From Prevotella sp. tf2-5 (GTDB lineage Bacteria > Bacteroidota > Bacteroidia > Bacteroidales > Bacteroidaceae), in NCBI RefSeq assembly GCF_900115435.1, contig NZ_FOWK01000004.1, forward strand, positions 245,778 through 309,777: 64,000 nucleotides of DNA. Direction: 5' to 3'. The notes beneath the pieces are model-generated. The model saw only the letters and a list, made by a program, of their open reading frames with translations. It had not been told where the DNA came from and searched no databases. Position 1 is the stretch's first letter. Each line of letters opens with the position of its first letter. Made by a program: the position numbers and the translations under genes. Positions 52,301 to 61,400 of this stretch are shown piece after piece.

Positions 52301-53222
52301 CCATGCGAGCATCATATTCCTCACCATCGTACTCGTTGTTGGCGCGGATGGGACCATCGGCTGTCACCTTCCATCCCTTATCGTCGGTCTGCAGGCGCTG
52401 GGTAGTTCCATCTGTATATTCCACGATGACGTTGATGCGGCACTTGGGATAGCCAAAGGAATGAATCTTATAGGGCTTGTGTTGCTGCATAGGGAAAAGT
52501 CGACCGTTGCCCAAGACGATGCCAAGGCAGATGTTTGGGGTATGATGTAAGAAGTGAGAGGTCACATCATAGGTATTGTAATAGATGGTCTTGCGATAGT
52601 CGGAAGGTACTGGTTGCAACACCCCGTCACCCATCCGTTGGCCGTTGACATAAAACACATGCAGTCCGATGCCTGCCACATAAGCGGTGGCACGTTTTAC
52701 GGGTTTGTCCTTCAGTGAGAACTCCTTTCGCAGATAACGTGCTGCCATCCGTGTGTGGAAACCACGTTCCTCACCCGGCATCAGACGCTCCAACCCTATC
52801 CAGTAGCCACTCCATTTACCTTCATGCAACAGACCGACACTGAAACGCTCATCACTGCTCCATGCTGATTCCCCGGCAGTTGTCCATACCTTCACCTTCC
52901 AAGTACAGGTGGTGTTGCTTTGTAATCTCTTGCCGGCGTATGGGAGCCAAAGCTGTTGGTCACTATCCACCTTGCCCGAGTTCCACACCTCTCCATGGTC
53001 GTCACATACGACAATCTGATAGGCAGTCTGACGGACATCCTGTTGGTCGCTCGTTATCTGCCAGGAGAAACGGGGCTCCGCGGTATCTATACCCAGTGGC
53101 CGCTTCAGATTCTCCACGGTGAGGTTCGTCACACTCACACCAGGCATCGCCACCTTCTTCTTAGCAGCACCTACCGGCAATGCCAGGAGCATCAGTAATA
53201 GCCCATAAATACACCTTCTCAT
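49356..53222 (-). CDS. GH78 alpha-L-rhamnosidase fused to a sialidase-fold (BNR) domain
   Basis: A 1288-residue protein with signal peptide MRRCIYGLLLMLLALPVGAA. Residues about 25-900 are GH78 (Bac_rhamnosid_N, barrel and C-terminal domain), with the signature DCPQRDERQPWLGDR. Residues about 905-1288 are a six-bladed sialidase-like propeller of the BNR_2 type, with HAATIVETKKGDLVATYFGG, HPDVCIWVS, CKSKDGGRTW and FSSDNGDTW blades. RG-II side chain C is alpha-L-rhamnose on Kdo, and Kdo is a 2-keto-3-deoxy sugar acid like sialic acid. A single protein that removes rhamnose and then the acid would suit this disaccharide; that is inference. Operon position: between GH140 (3-base gap) and GH2. Confidence 0.83.
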   Translation of the reverse strand: MRRCIYGLLLMLLALPVGAAKKKVAMPGVSVTNLTVENLKRPLGIDTAEPRFSWQITSDQQDVRQTAYQIVVCDDHGEVWNSGKVDSDQQLWLPYAGKRLQSNTTCTWKVKVWTTAGESAWSSDERFSVGLLHEGKWSGYWIGLERLMPGEERGFHTRMAARYLRKEFSLKDKPVKRATAYVAGIGLHVFYVNGQRMGDGVLQPVPSDYRKTIYYNTYDVTSHFLHHTPNICLGIVLGNGRLFPMQQHKPYKIHSFGYPKCRINVIVEYTDGTTQRLQTDDKGWKVTADGPIRANNEYDGEEYDARMEMRGWSEVGFDDSKWMKAERTDIPQAYLRSQMTPGMKVLQQINPQSLNGRIVDVGQNIAGWLKVRVRGQKGDTIRIVYAEKLNNDGSLYRENFRNARSTDIYVCNGEEGKEGRWWTPAFVYHGFKYAEVIGLKDCHKDDFVAEVVADEMSSTGQFECSDPVLTQLMRNAWWGVLDNYKGMPVDCPQRDERQPWLGDRTVGSLGESFLFNNERLYTKWMRDICEAQRTDGCVPDVAPAFWNYYSDDVAWAAALPFTCDMLWRQYGNKQPIMDSYPYVKKWVQHIIEEYSKDGIIHCGKYADWCVPPESLELIHSADPSRKTDVTLISTAYIIRTMQLMEQWGCEADYWRPLREQMITAFNKQFLTVKKGTSPAPGHVLYPDSVFYANNTATANLLALSFGIVPEEYRVEVMKNVVENIIIKNNAHVPCGVIGISWLLRGLSDNGFSDIAYMIATQKSYPSWGYMAENGATTIWELWNGNTASPKMNSGNHVMLLGDLLTWCYQYVGGIRQKDNAYKHIVLKPTFSIQDCSWANVSYDSPYGTVTSHWKKTLQHVEWDVTIPCNTIADVCLPDGTVRQVGSGKYHFSCDIPTASSAITKDEFLYEQAPFPQCHAATIVETKKGDLVATYFGGKHERHPDVCIWVSIKKKGQQEWSKPILAADGVFTLGTAYAEIAGITTESTPASEGPACQGRTSAHQRRKACWNPVITEMPNGELWLFFKVGLKVSDWSGWLCKSKDGGRTWSDKEPLPKGFLGPIKNKPEIIDGRLLCPSSTEDNGWKFHMEIYDIARKEWKYVGPVKAELAMRTEDMKAPVTKSEKEDIEAPDAGGKATEDGRHPIDCIQPSILKLKDGRLQVLMRTRNGKIATSFSSDNGDTWSNVTLLDVPNNQSGTDAVTLQDGRHVLIYNDFATLPGTKKGVRTPLSIAISSDGTHWHHALTLEDSPISQYSYPSIIQGKDGKLHAVYTWRRLRVAYKEIDLNKLK

Positions 53223-53225
53223 CGT

Positions 53226-54713
53226 TTACTCATTTAAGTCCCTTGCTTTTCCTGAGAGTGACATATCAGAGACCTGCGTCTGGTCTTTCTGCAGATAGTC
53301 TTTCGAGGCATCAACAGCAATCAGCACACCGTCTTCGATTCCTGTTCCTTTCTTATGCATACGGAATGTCAGCACCTTGGAATCGTATTCCCCTAAATAG
53401 CGCAACTCTCCTGTACCGGCATTCATCCACCATACATTTTTCTTATCACCCGATATCTTCGTCAGGTCGAGTTTCATGATACGACTCGTGTAATTATACA
53501 CCATCAGATAATCATTCCCACGGGTAGCTATGAGACGGTCATACTTTGTCCTATTCTCCTGGATGATGCTTTGGTCAGGTACACGCTCGAAATAAGGGAA
53601 AGACAACATCAATTGCTTCAGGTATTTCATCTGATTGAATCCCGGGTCGTTGAGTCCCTGGTACCAGGTCTTCACATCTCCGGCATCCCCATAGCTGGTG
53701 GGATAACCCGGTTTCAGCATCTGCATGATGGCATTATGACCATAGGTATGTCCGCAACTGCCTGCAAACACACTCCAATAAGCATAACGGCGCACATCCC
53801 ATGCCTGCCAGCGAGCCTCGTTCTTGTCATGCAGTCCCATGGGGATATCCTCATAGCTGGGTTCAGCGTCCAACACTGGTTTGATGGGTTTATAAGCCCA
53901 TGTGGAGTCGACATACATCCAGTTGTCCTCCTCCGTATTGTCAGGAATAGGATAGTCGGCATTCCCCATGCGCTGTCCATATTTACGATGACCGCTCTGG
54001 AAGGTATGGAAGTCTATCCACGGTGCCTTCGCCCACCACTTGGCAGAGGTATAGCGTCCACGGGGATGATACGTCATCAGATGGTCTTTGTCTATCGACT
54101 TGATAGTCGTTGCCAGCGTATTCCACACCTCTGGTTTGATATCACCCTGGATATCACCACCCATCATCCAGATGATATTGGGATTGTTCTTGTAGCGGTT
54201 GGCGAGGAACGCACCATATTTCTTAGCATCCTCCACACTCAGTTTTCCTTCCTTGACCAGTCCTCCCCAGATACAAACCATACCGATATAGATACCGTTC
54301 TGCTCGGCAAGGTTGATGATATAGTCCAGGTGGTCCCAATAGGAATAAGCAGGAGACCTCTCCAACCTCCCCTGTTTAGGAGAGGCTTTCTTGAAGATAT
54401 CCATATTCCACCCGTCAATATTCGAGGGCTGCCCATAGATATTATAGGCAGGAACCCCGTCAATGACTTGTATCTGTACTACGTTATAACCTGCCTCCCG
54501 ACAGCGTTGCAGATACCATGCTGCCTCCGCACGGTCGAGTCGTTCCGGCAACAGCCATCCTGTCTCACCCTGCCAGAAGAAGGGTTGTCCATTCTCAAAC
54601 TGCAGATAACGCTGATTATCCGACACTTTCAATTTCCCGTTTTCCCACGGTTTGCCTGCCATTGCCGATAACGTCAGTACAACGAGGCATCCTATCATCA
54701 ATAGTCTCTTCAT
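53226..54713 (-). CDS. GH140-type apiosidase
   Basis: A 495-residue protein with signal peptide MKRLLMIGCLVVLTLSAMAG. The DUF4038-type TIM barrel starts LQFENGQPFFWQGETGWLLP and contains WDHLDYIINLAEQNGIYIGM and NNPNIIWMMGGDIQGD, with a late LDAEPSYEDIP that could hold a catalytic acid; a C-terminal beta-sandwich follows. This is the fold of GH140, whose founder hydrolyses apiosyl linkages to the galacturonan backbone of RG-II. Apiose anchors side chains A and B, so the enzyme would free whole side chains. It overlaps the GH95 gene by ATGA and holds a hairpin repeat encoding KQGRLERSPAY. Confidence 0.75.
   Translation of the reverse strand: MKRLLMIGCLVVLTLSAMAGKPWENGKLKVSDNQRYLQFENGQPFFWQGETGWLLPERLDRAEAAWYLQRCREAGYNVVQIQVIDGVPAYNIYGQPSNIDGWNMDIFKKASPKQGRLERSPAYSYWDHLDYIINLAEQNGIYIGMVCIWGGLVKEGKLSVEDAKKYGAFLANRYKNNPNIIWMMGGDIQGDIKPEVWNTLATTIKSIDKDHLMTYHPRGRYTSAKWWAKAPWIDFHTFQSGHRKYGQRMGNADYPIPDNTEEDNWMYVDSTWAYKPIKPVLDAEPSYEDIPMGLHDKNEARWQAWDVRRYAYWSVFAGSCGHTYGHNAIMQMLKPGYPTSYGDAGDVKTWYQGLNDPGFNQMKYLKQLMLSFPYFERVPDQSIIQENRTKYDRLIATRGNDYLMVYNYTSRIMKLDLTKISGDKKNVWWMNAGTGELRYLGEYDSKVLTFRMHKKGTGIEDGVLIAVDASKDYLQKDQTQVSDMSLSGKARDLNE
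54358..54386. repeat. Hairpin repeat inside GH140
   Basis: CCTCTCC (54358-54364) pairs with GGAGAGG (54380-54386) around CTCCCCTGTTTA. It resembles the repeat at 56121-56145 in the GH95 gene. Confidence 0.8.
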
Positions 54714-57124
54714 AGTTCAAAGATTGTGTATTCTTGATTAGCCATTGTCTTTATCTCATAGATATCTTTTTCTTTCGTCTTTCTCAGTCCCTTACCCTTC
54801 AGGGGCGTATTCGAACGGATACGACAGATGCCCCCTTGACGTGAATGAACGACAGCCTTTGTCAGTTTGCCATTCTTCCAGTCGATGTCAATCACGAAAC
54901 CGCCACGAGCCACCAGTCCCCTCACACTACCTGTCTTCCAGACACCTGGCAATGCCGGCAACAGATAGACAAAACCGTCGTAGCTCTGCATCAGCATCTC
55001 AGCAATACCGGCTGTACATCCGAAGTTGCCATCTATCTGGAAGGGAGGATGAGCGTCAAACAGGTTAGGATATGTACCACCCGTCTGTTTGACAGCACCA
55101 AAGATGAGGAAGGTGTCAGCAGTCAGTGTCAACTGATCCTGTATCAGCTTATAGGCGTGTTCTCCATCAAGGAGACGTGCCCATGAGCATACCTTCCATC
55201 CCATGGACCATCCGGTAGAGACATCCCCTCGTGCCTCAAGAGATTTCCTTGCAGCCTGCCAAAATGCCGGGGTACGGTATGGTGATATCTGGTTAGAGGG
55301 ATAAAGACCGTAGAGATGGGAGAAATGGCGATGGTCATCTTTGGGGTCGTCGAGGTCATCAAGCCATTCCTGTAACTGTCCCCAGTGTCCGATCTGCATG
55401 GGAGGTAGCTGGGGTAATTGGGATTGGATAGTATCTAAAATATCTAGATTTTCTAGATGGTCTAGATTTTCTAGAATCTTGGCTGCCGCCAAGACATTGG
55501 TATATAGCTCTGTCACGATCTGGTTATCCATCGTCACACCTGCATCCAGCGGTGTGGGGCGTCCCTTTCCTCCATGCTCCGGTGACTCTCCTGGGCAGAC
55601 AACCAGATAGCCTTTGGTGGGGTGCTTCTGTAAAGTCTGTGTAAAGAAACGGGCGGCATCGAGCATGATAGGGAAATACTGACGGAGGAAGTCCTTATCC
55701 TGCGTATATAAATAATGTTCCCACAGATGACGACAGAGCCATGCCGCGCCAACAGGCCACAGTCCCGTCTGGGCACGGTCCACAGGACCGGTGATACGCC
55801 ACTGGTCGGTATTATGATGCAAGACCCACCCGTCAGCACCATACATGTCACGTGCCGTTTTCTTACCTTGCTCGTAGATCTCACGGATGAGTTTGAACAA
55901 CGGCTCGTTCATCTCCGTCAAGTTAGTGACCTCAGAGGGCCAGTAGTTCATCTCCAGATTGATGTTCGTCGTGTATTTCGAATCCCAGGAGGGAAACAAC
56001 TTATCATTCCAGATGCCCTGCAGGTTTGCGGGGTTCATATTGTCGGGCTGGGAAGAGGAGATGAGCAGATAGCGTCCGAACTGGAAGTAGGTAGCAACGA
56101 GGTGATTGTCGGAGCCCCCACCTTTCCTCCCCTGTTGAGGAGAGGAGAATTGTTCGATGCGCTTATCCATCGGGACGCTGGCATAGAGGTCTGGACCAAG
56201 GTCAAGTCTCACACGGTCATAGTACTTATGGTATGTCCGCTCATGCTGGTCCTTCAGAGTCTCATAGCCCAAAGCCATAGCCCCATGCAGGCGTTCGCGG
56301 GATTGAGCTACCTCGTCACCGGTGATATCCTTATAGCTCTTGACATTAGTACCAATGGCAAGATAGATGGTAGCTTCGTCAGCCCCCACCACACTGATAT
56401 TGCCATTAGAGCCAGACCGTTTACCACCCTTCGTCTGTACGGCAAGACGTCCCATGAAACGAACCTTGCCCTTCAGTCCCTCGTGTTTGGAAGACACCCC
56501 TAAGAGTGTTGCCTCGTCACCATCCATCCCCACCAGAGGATTCTCATGGGGAGTAGTCATATTAGCGGTAAACGTGATCTTTCCCTTCTCACTTGCCGTC
56601 AGATGGATGGCAATGACAGGATGGTCACCGAGTGGTGTGATGACCTCACGCTCATACCTCACACCATCCACGGTATAGCGCACTCTGCTTTGAGCATTGT
56701 CAAGGTCCAGCCAGCGTTCATAACCTGTATAGTCCGCATGTCCGGGCATGGCGATATAGAGATCGCCGAAGGGTTGGTACGGCATGCCCATATTCTGTCC
56801 AGCGGCATTGGGCATCACCTTGGCATTCGCCAAGTCCTGTGCTTCCTTGTACTTTCCCTCAAAGATCAGTTGGCGTACCTTTGGCAATGCCTCTTTGGCT
56901 TGGGGATTGATGACATTGTTAGGTTGTCCTGCCCAGATGGTCTCCTCATTCAGTTGGATATGCTCCACGGCAGGTGTGCCAAAGACCATTCCACCTATCA
57001 CACCATTACCTACGGGTAATGCCTGTGTCCAGGTCTGTGCAGGACGGTCATACCACAGTCTGTATTGAGCTGCGGCAAAGACGTAGCATACGGTAAAGAG
57101 GATGGTGAATACAATGCGTTTCAT
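54710..57124 (-). CDS. GH95 alpha-L-fucosidase/alpha-L-galactosidase
   Basis: An 804-residue protein with signal peptide to about residue 19. The N-terminal module has YRLWYDRPAQTWTQALPVGN and VEHIQLNEETIWAGQPN, the GH95 signature; the (alpha/alpha)6 barrel contains NLQGIWNDKLFPSWDSKYTT, NINLEMNYWPSEVTNL and the QIDGNFGCTAGIAEM segment. Members act on alpha-L-fucose or alpha-L-galactose; in RG-II, L-galactose of side chain A is a target. Loops at 55443-55477 and 56121-56145 contain repeat-derived segments (ENLDHLENLDILDT, SSPQQGRKGGG), the latter in a disordered-looking stretch. It overlaps both neighbours by ATGA. Confidence 0.9.
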   Translation of the reverse strand: MKRIVFTILFTVCYVFAAAQYRLWYDRPAQTWTQALPVGNGVIGGMVFGTPAVEHIQLNEETIWAGQPNNVINPQAKEALPKVRQLIFEGKYKEAQDLANAKVMPNAAGQNMGMPYQPFGDLYIAMPGHADYTGYERWLDLDNAQSRVRYTVDGVRYEREVITPLGDHPVIAIHLTASEKGKITFTANMTTPHENPLVGMDGDEATLLGVSSKHEGLKGKVRFMGRLAVQTKGGKRSGSNGNISVVGADEATIYLAIGTNVKSYKDITGDEVAQSRERLHGAMALGYETLKDQHERTYHKYYDRVRLDLGPDLYASVPMDKRIEQFSSPQQGRKGGGSDNHLVATYFQFGRYLLISSSQPDNMNPANLQGIWNDKLFPSWDSKYTTNINLEMNYWPSEVTNLTEMNEPLFKLIREIYEQGKKTARDMYGADGWVLHHNTDQWRITGPVDRAQTGLWPVGAAWLCRHLWEHYLYTQDKDFLRQYFPIMLDAARFFTQTLQKHPTKGYLVVCPGESPEHGGKGRPTPLDAGVTMDNQIVTELYTNVLAAAKILENLDHLENLDILDTIQSQLPQLPPMQIGHWGQLQEWLDDLDDPKDDHRHFSHLYGLYPSNQISPYRTPAFWQAARKSLEARGDVSTGWSMGWKVCSWARLLDGEHAYKLIQDQLTLTADTFLIFGAVKQTGGTYPNLFDAHPPFQIDGNFGCTAGIAEMLMQSYDGFVYLLPALPGVWKTGSVRGLVARGGFVIDIDWKNGKLTKAVVHSRQGGICRIRSNTPLKGKGLRKTKEKDIYEIKTMANQEYTIFEL
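55443..55477. repeat. Self-complementary repeat inside GH95
   Basis: TCTAGATTTTCTAGA at 55443-55457 recurs at 55461-55475 with an 18-base period. Each unit is a small palindrome of TCTAGA words and stays in frame. Confidence 0.8.
56121..56145. repeat. Hairpin repeat inside GH95
   Basis: CCTTTCCTC...GAGGAGAGG with the CCCTGTT loop resembles the repeat in GH140 at 54358-54386. Confidence 0.7.
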
Positions 57125-58470
57125 TTGTAGAGTGATTTGAGTTGTTCGTCAGGTTCTATCTCTATCTTATTCTCATCGAGCATCGTACGGTCGAGTCCGA
57201 AAACATCAATGAAGAAATCATAGACCGCATTTCGTTTGTTCTTCCCAAAGTCATGACGCTCATTGGGGAGATGGACATTACGCACCTGATCCTTTGCTCC
57301 ATAGAATCCATAGACACGTTGCAGATAAGGGAACTCCAACGTAGGAACACTACTTGTCCAATCGCCCCCGTCGGAGACGATAAGCATCGGTTTGGGAGCC
57401 ATGACGGCAGCAAGTTCCGGTTCACAGGTCCCTCCGGCGGAGAGTTGTACAGGTTTGCCACTCTCACAAGGACAACCGCCATCAAAATGCGAGGCAAGAT
57501 GCACCACAGGAGCAGATGCTCTCACACGGTCATCCAAGAGAGACAACAATACGGTATGTGTGCCACCACCGGAACCACCCATCACACCGACCCGCTTGGT
57601 ATCGATATCCTGACGATGAGTCAGCATCCAGTCGAGCAGGATATAGCCACAGGCTGCCTGATAGACATGTGCACGACTGGTATGATGTGCCTCGGCACCC
57701 ACTTCCTTCTCACTCTCACCCCAGCCGTAGAGGTCGAAGTCCACACAGACTGCCCCCATCCTTGCCAAAGTGCCCAGTCGTTGTTGCTCATCCTTACGGT
57801 AGCGCATAGGCCAATGACCGTCAGGACAGATGATGAGGGCATGTCTCCGAGAACTCCGAGAACTCGGAGTATAAATCGTTCCAAACAGATGCTGCCCTGG
57901 TGTCAGCTCTATACAGATGTTCTGCGTGGTATAACCGTCATGCTTACGGATCTTAGAGAGAATCACAGGACGTTCCATCTGTCCTTTCTTATTCTTCACC
58001 AACACACATGAGTCAAGGAAGGCATCCAGTTCCAGACGCTGGCGTACCTCACGACGAAGACTGTCTCGCCGAGCCTCCCACTCCACCTTATTATTATATA
58101 AGGAAGACAGGTAGTCAAGCATCTGTCGTCCCTCGTCCTCATGACGACGGGGATACTCATAGCGCTTGATCTTATAGAGGTTACCCGACTGCTTCCACCA
58201 GTTCCAGTCGAAATGCTTACAGATATTGTCAAGTGTCTGCTCCAGCGAATACGGACGGATACGGAAGTCGGCATACATCAGTGTCACACCTGCCGTATCG
58301 ACATTCGCATCGAACTTGAACCTCACGTCAAAGCGTTTTGCCACATCCCGCATCACGTCACTCACTGGACGGCGGAACTGATTCTCGTAGGTTTGTGCTT
58401 GAGAAGTAAGAGGTAAGAGGTAAAAAGTAAGAAGCAGGATTCCTACTGCCCTCCACATGTATTTCTTCAT
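57121..58470 (-). CDS. Alpha/beta-hydrolase esterase with STN-like N-terminal domain (CE19-like pectin esterase)
   Basis: A 449-residue protein beginning MKKYMWRAVGILLLTFYLLP, with signal peptide. Residues about 30-100 resemble an STN (secretin/TonB N-terminal) domain (VSDVMRDVAKRFDVRFKFD). The rest is an alpha/beta-hydrolase with nucleophile S300 in GGSGGG, an acid in SDGGDW and a histidine in ERHDFGKN. BT1017, the RG-II pectin methylesterase founding CE19, is the closest functional model by context; an acetylxylan-esterase relative is an alternative. ATG at 58470 is preferred over 58479. The next gene overlaps by ATGA. The signal-peptide codons and a loop at 57845-57869 are repeat-like. Confidence 0.68.
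   Translation of the reverse strand: MKKYMWRAVGILLLTFYLLPLTSQAQTYENQFRRPVSDVMRDVAKRFDVRFKFDANVDTAGVTLMYADFRIRPYSLEQTLDNICKHFDWNWWKQSGNLYKIKRYEYPRRHEDEGRQMLDYLSSLYNNKVEWEARRDSLRREVRQRLELDAFLDSCVLVKNKKGQMERPVILSKIRKHDGYTTQNICIELTPGQHLFGTIYTPSSRSSRRHALIICPDGHWPMRYRKDEQQRLGTLARMGAVCVDFDLYGWGESEKEVGAEAHHTSRAHVYQAACGYILLDWMLTHRQDIDTKRVGVMGGSGGGTHTVLLSLLDDRVRASAPVVHLASHFDGGCPCESGKPVQLSAGGTCEPELAAVMAPKPMLIVSDGGDWTSSVPTLEFPYLQRVYGFYGAKDQVRNVHLPNERHDFGKNKRNAVYDFFIDVFGLDRTMLDENKIEIEPDEQLKSLYK
57845..57869. repeat. Palindromic repeat inside the esterase gene
   Basis: CTCCGAGAACTCCGAGAACT followed by CGGAG combines a 10-base direct repeat and the inverted pair CTCCGAG/CTCGGAG. It encodes part of TPSSRSSRRH. 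Confidence 0.75.
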
Positions 58471-58471
58471 A

Positions 58472-61400
58472 TCATTCATATTTTAATAAACCTATGTCTT
58501 TACGATGAGCCACCACCTTACCGTCTACCATCAAGGTTAGACCTGTTCCCTGGTGATAACGCTGTCCGTCCTTGTCCCAGAGGATGGTGAGGATATGTCC
58601 ACGATAACGGATACCGTCCAGACAGAAGTAGTCCCATTTGTCCTGCGGCACGAGTGGGTTCACCACGATACTACCATCCTGTTGCGGTCGGAGTCCACAG
58701 ATACCTGTAATCATCAGATCGTTAAAGGTGGAGTGGTTATAATAACGACTCCGCTCACGGTCACCCATCAACCACGCACCGTTCGTCTCATCGAGATATT
58801 CCCCGATATATGGTCGTCCACGGTGATGCTGTGACTCCACATAGAGCTCCATCTGACGGAAGAAGGTATTGGTATATGTGGGATTACCGTTCTCAATATA
58901 GTTAGCCAATGCCGTCAGCGTTTGTGAAGTGGCGAAGGGCCAGACGGCGCCATCCCACTCACACTTGCCGAAGCCATGACTGCGGAAGAGAGGATGACGG
59001 CGCTCTGCCGTTGTCAGACCATAGGGTGCGGAGAATCCTTTCTCGTCAAGGAGCTGCTGCCAGGCAACGTCATATTTCGAGCCAGCAGCCGGCAGGTTGA
59101 AATACCAAGGGATATAGCCTATCGCCTCACGAACGTTTGCCGACGAGTCACCACGGTGAGTCTCAAAGAACTGCTGTTGCTCATTCCACAACTTGGTCTC
59201 GATGAGGTTCCTCAAGGTGTCCGCTTTCTGCTGATAGGTCTTTACCTTCGCCGTCTCTCCTGTCAGGCTGTTCATAAACGACAGTGCCTTGGCATTGCCG
59301 AACATATAGCTGTTAATCGTCGGACGGGCATACTGTTTCTTACGACCACCACTGATACTCTCCTCCATACCGTCCTGTACGTCACCCTGCCAGTAGAGTC
59401 CATTGGCAAGACGGTTGGTACGCTCCCAGCGTGCATACTCCTCTTCCAGTCGTGGCTTCAATCCCAGCATAAAGGTTGTATCCCCTTGAACCTTCCACAT
59501 CTCCAGTACGGCGGCAGGGTTCCATGACGAGAACTTATTCATCTTCGTCATCGGTTGTCCGTCATTACCGTAATACCAGGTACGGAGTATCTGGTGCAGA
59601 TAGGTAGTGTCACGCAACCAGCGGCTCTCCATGATATGGTGACCGATGGCACAAGCAATGAGGTTGTAACGGTCGGCATAGGAGCGTTGCACGAGGAACT
59701 CCGTCATACCATAGCCCACGGGAGTCCTCTTGATATGCTTACGCAAGGTCCACCAGCGGTAGTAGAACATCTCACGGAAGTTCTCCTGCGGACAGTCAAA
59801 CAAGGGAATATTCTCACGCATCCATGCTGACGATTGTGCATTGGGGATGGTAGTGACGATATTCTCATCCTCCATCGTGTTGAAATAGTCGGCATAGTGT
59901 GCATAGTCGTCATAGTCGAGGACAGCAGTGACACTATCGTCAACAGGACGGGAGGTGACATTGGCAATATGATAACCTACCGCAGGGTCGAGTTCATCGG
60001 CACGCGGCATATCGAAGTCCTGGTCTGCTGGTGTGTTATAATCGGGCTTGTCGAAAGGCATCCCGGTACGGAACACGATACGGCTAATACTCTCCACTGG
60101 TGTGTCAAACTGTCGCTCACAGGCTTTCTTGCCGTTCAGGTAATAGACGGCACGATGCAATGAGGAGGAAAGTACTGCCTTGATATGATAGGTTGTTCCT
60201 GCCTCATAATGCTTGAGCAGGGTTGCATAACGGGCACCACCTTTCACACGAATCACTCCTGTGGAGTCCACCACGATGCGGGAACACACATTCCCACCAT
60301 CATCCATGAACTCGATATCCAACTCCCCATGAGTATTCTGCGCCGTCTTCAGGTCGAACTCCACCTCAAGCTCTTTCGTATTAGGAATCACACGTTCCAC
60401 CTTCGCATAGTCGTAGGGGTCACTATCGTAGAGACTCAGCCAACCATCCTTCAGTGTGACAGGACATAGCTGCGGTATATACAGGTTCCAGTCTGTCAGG
60501 TCGCTGACCTCACAAGGGGACTGTCCCTCTGTGAGCCGTCCCTCACAAGGGGACTGTCCCCTTGTGAGGTTGCCAAACGGTTTAGCATGAGTGGTGGCGT
60601 TCAGACGAACAGGGACGGGGATGCGCGACACCCACATATCCTCTTTATTATTAGAATAGGTAACCCACAAGTCGCTGTCTTTAGGGATACCATTACCCTC
60701 CTGTATGCCCCGGACATATTGCGGACCATAGCTCTTATACTGACCACCATGACGGAGGGGAGTCACCTCACCATGAATCAGTGAGAGGGTTGTATACTCC
60801 AAGCCTTCCTTACTGAGTGAGATAGCGAGAGGCCAACGATATTCCGAGGGGTTGTAGACGGTAGCATAGGTTCCGTCTGTCAACCGCTGTCCCCATATCT
60901 TCGCATTCGAGTTAACGAAACCGGGAGCACGGTCACAACCTGACTTCCCGTTGATATCAACCTGTCGCCAGGTATGACCACCATCGGCAGAAAGACTGGT
61001 AACGGCATGTTTCCACAATGCCACCTTCCGACCGTCTGGAAGCGTATAGCCACTGAATGCCTTATACGGTTTGTTCAAAGGTATCAAAGGATCGTTGCGG
61101 TCAGCCTCCTCCACCCACTGCATCCTTTGCATGGGGTCGGCAAGCATGGCATCGACAGCGGCGACAAAACCCTTATCCTTTGATTTCTTATAATAAGGGA
61201 AGTCGGTGTTCTTCTCACTAAAGCCATGATTATAATAGACAAAGTATATCGGACCGAAGGTGCCGTCCTTTTTGATCTCACGGACTACCCTGCCGATACC
61301 ATTACCGTCGTTGGGGTCATCCTTGATAGTGAGACAGATACCATAGTTACCCACAGCCAATAACCTCTCACTTCCAACTTTCAACTTTGAACTTTCACCT

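Noticed and set aside
53571..54671. Long antisense ORF (366 codons) over GH140, and similar ones over GH95, the esterase and GH137-GH2
   Set aside because: They mirror real genes in GC-skewed codon frames and have no start context or recognisable domains.
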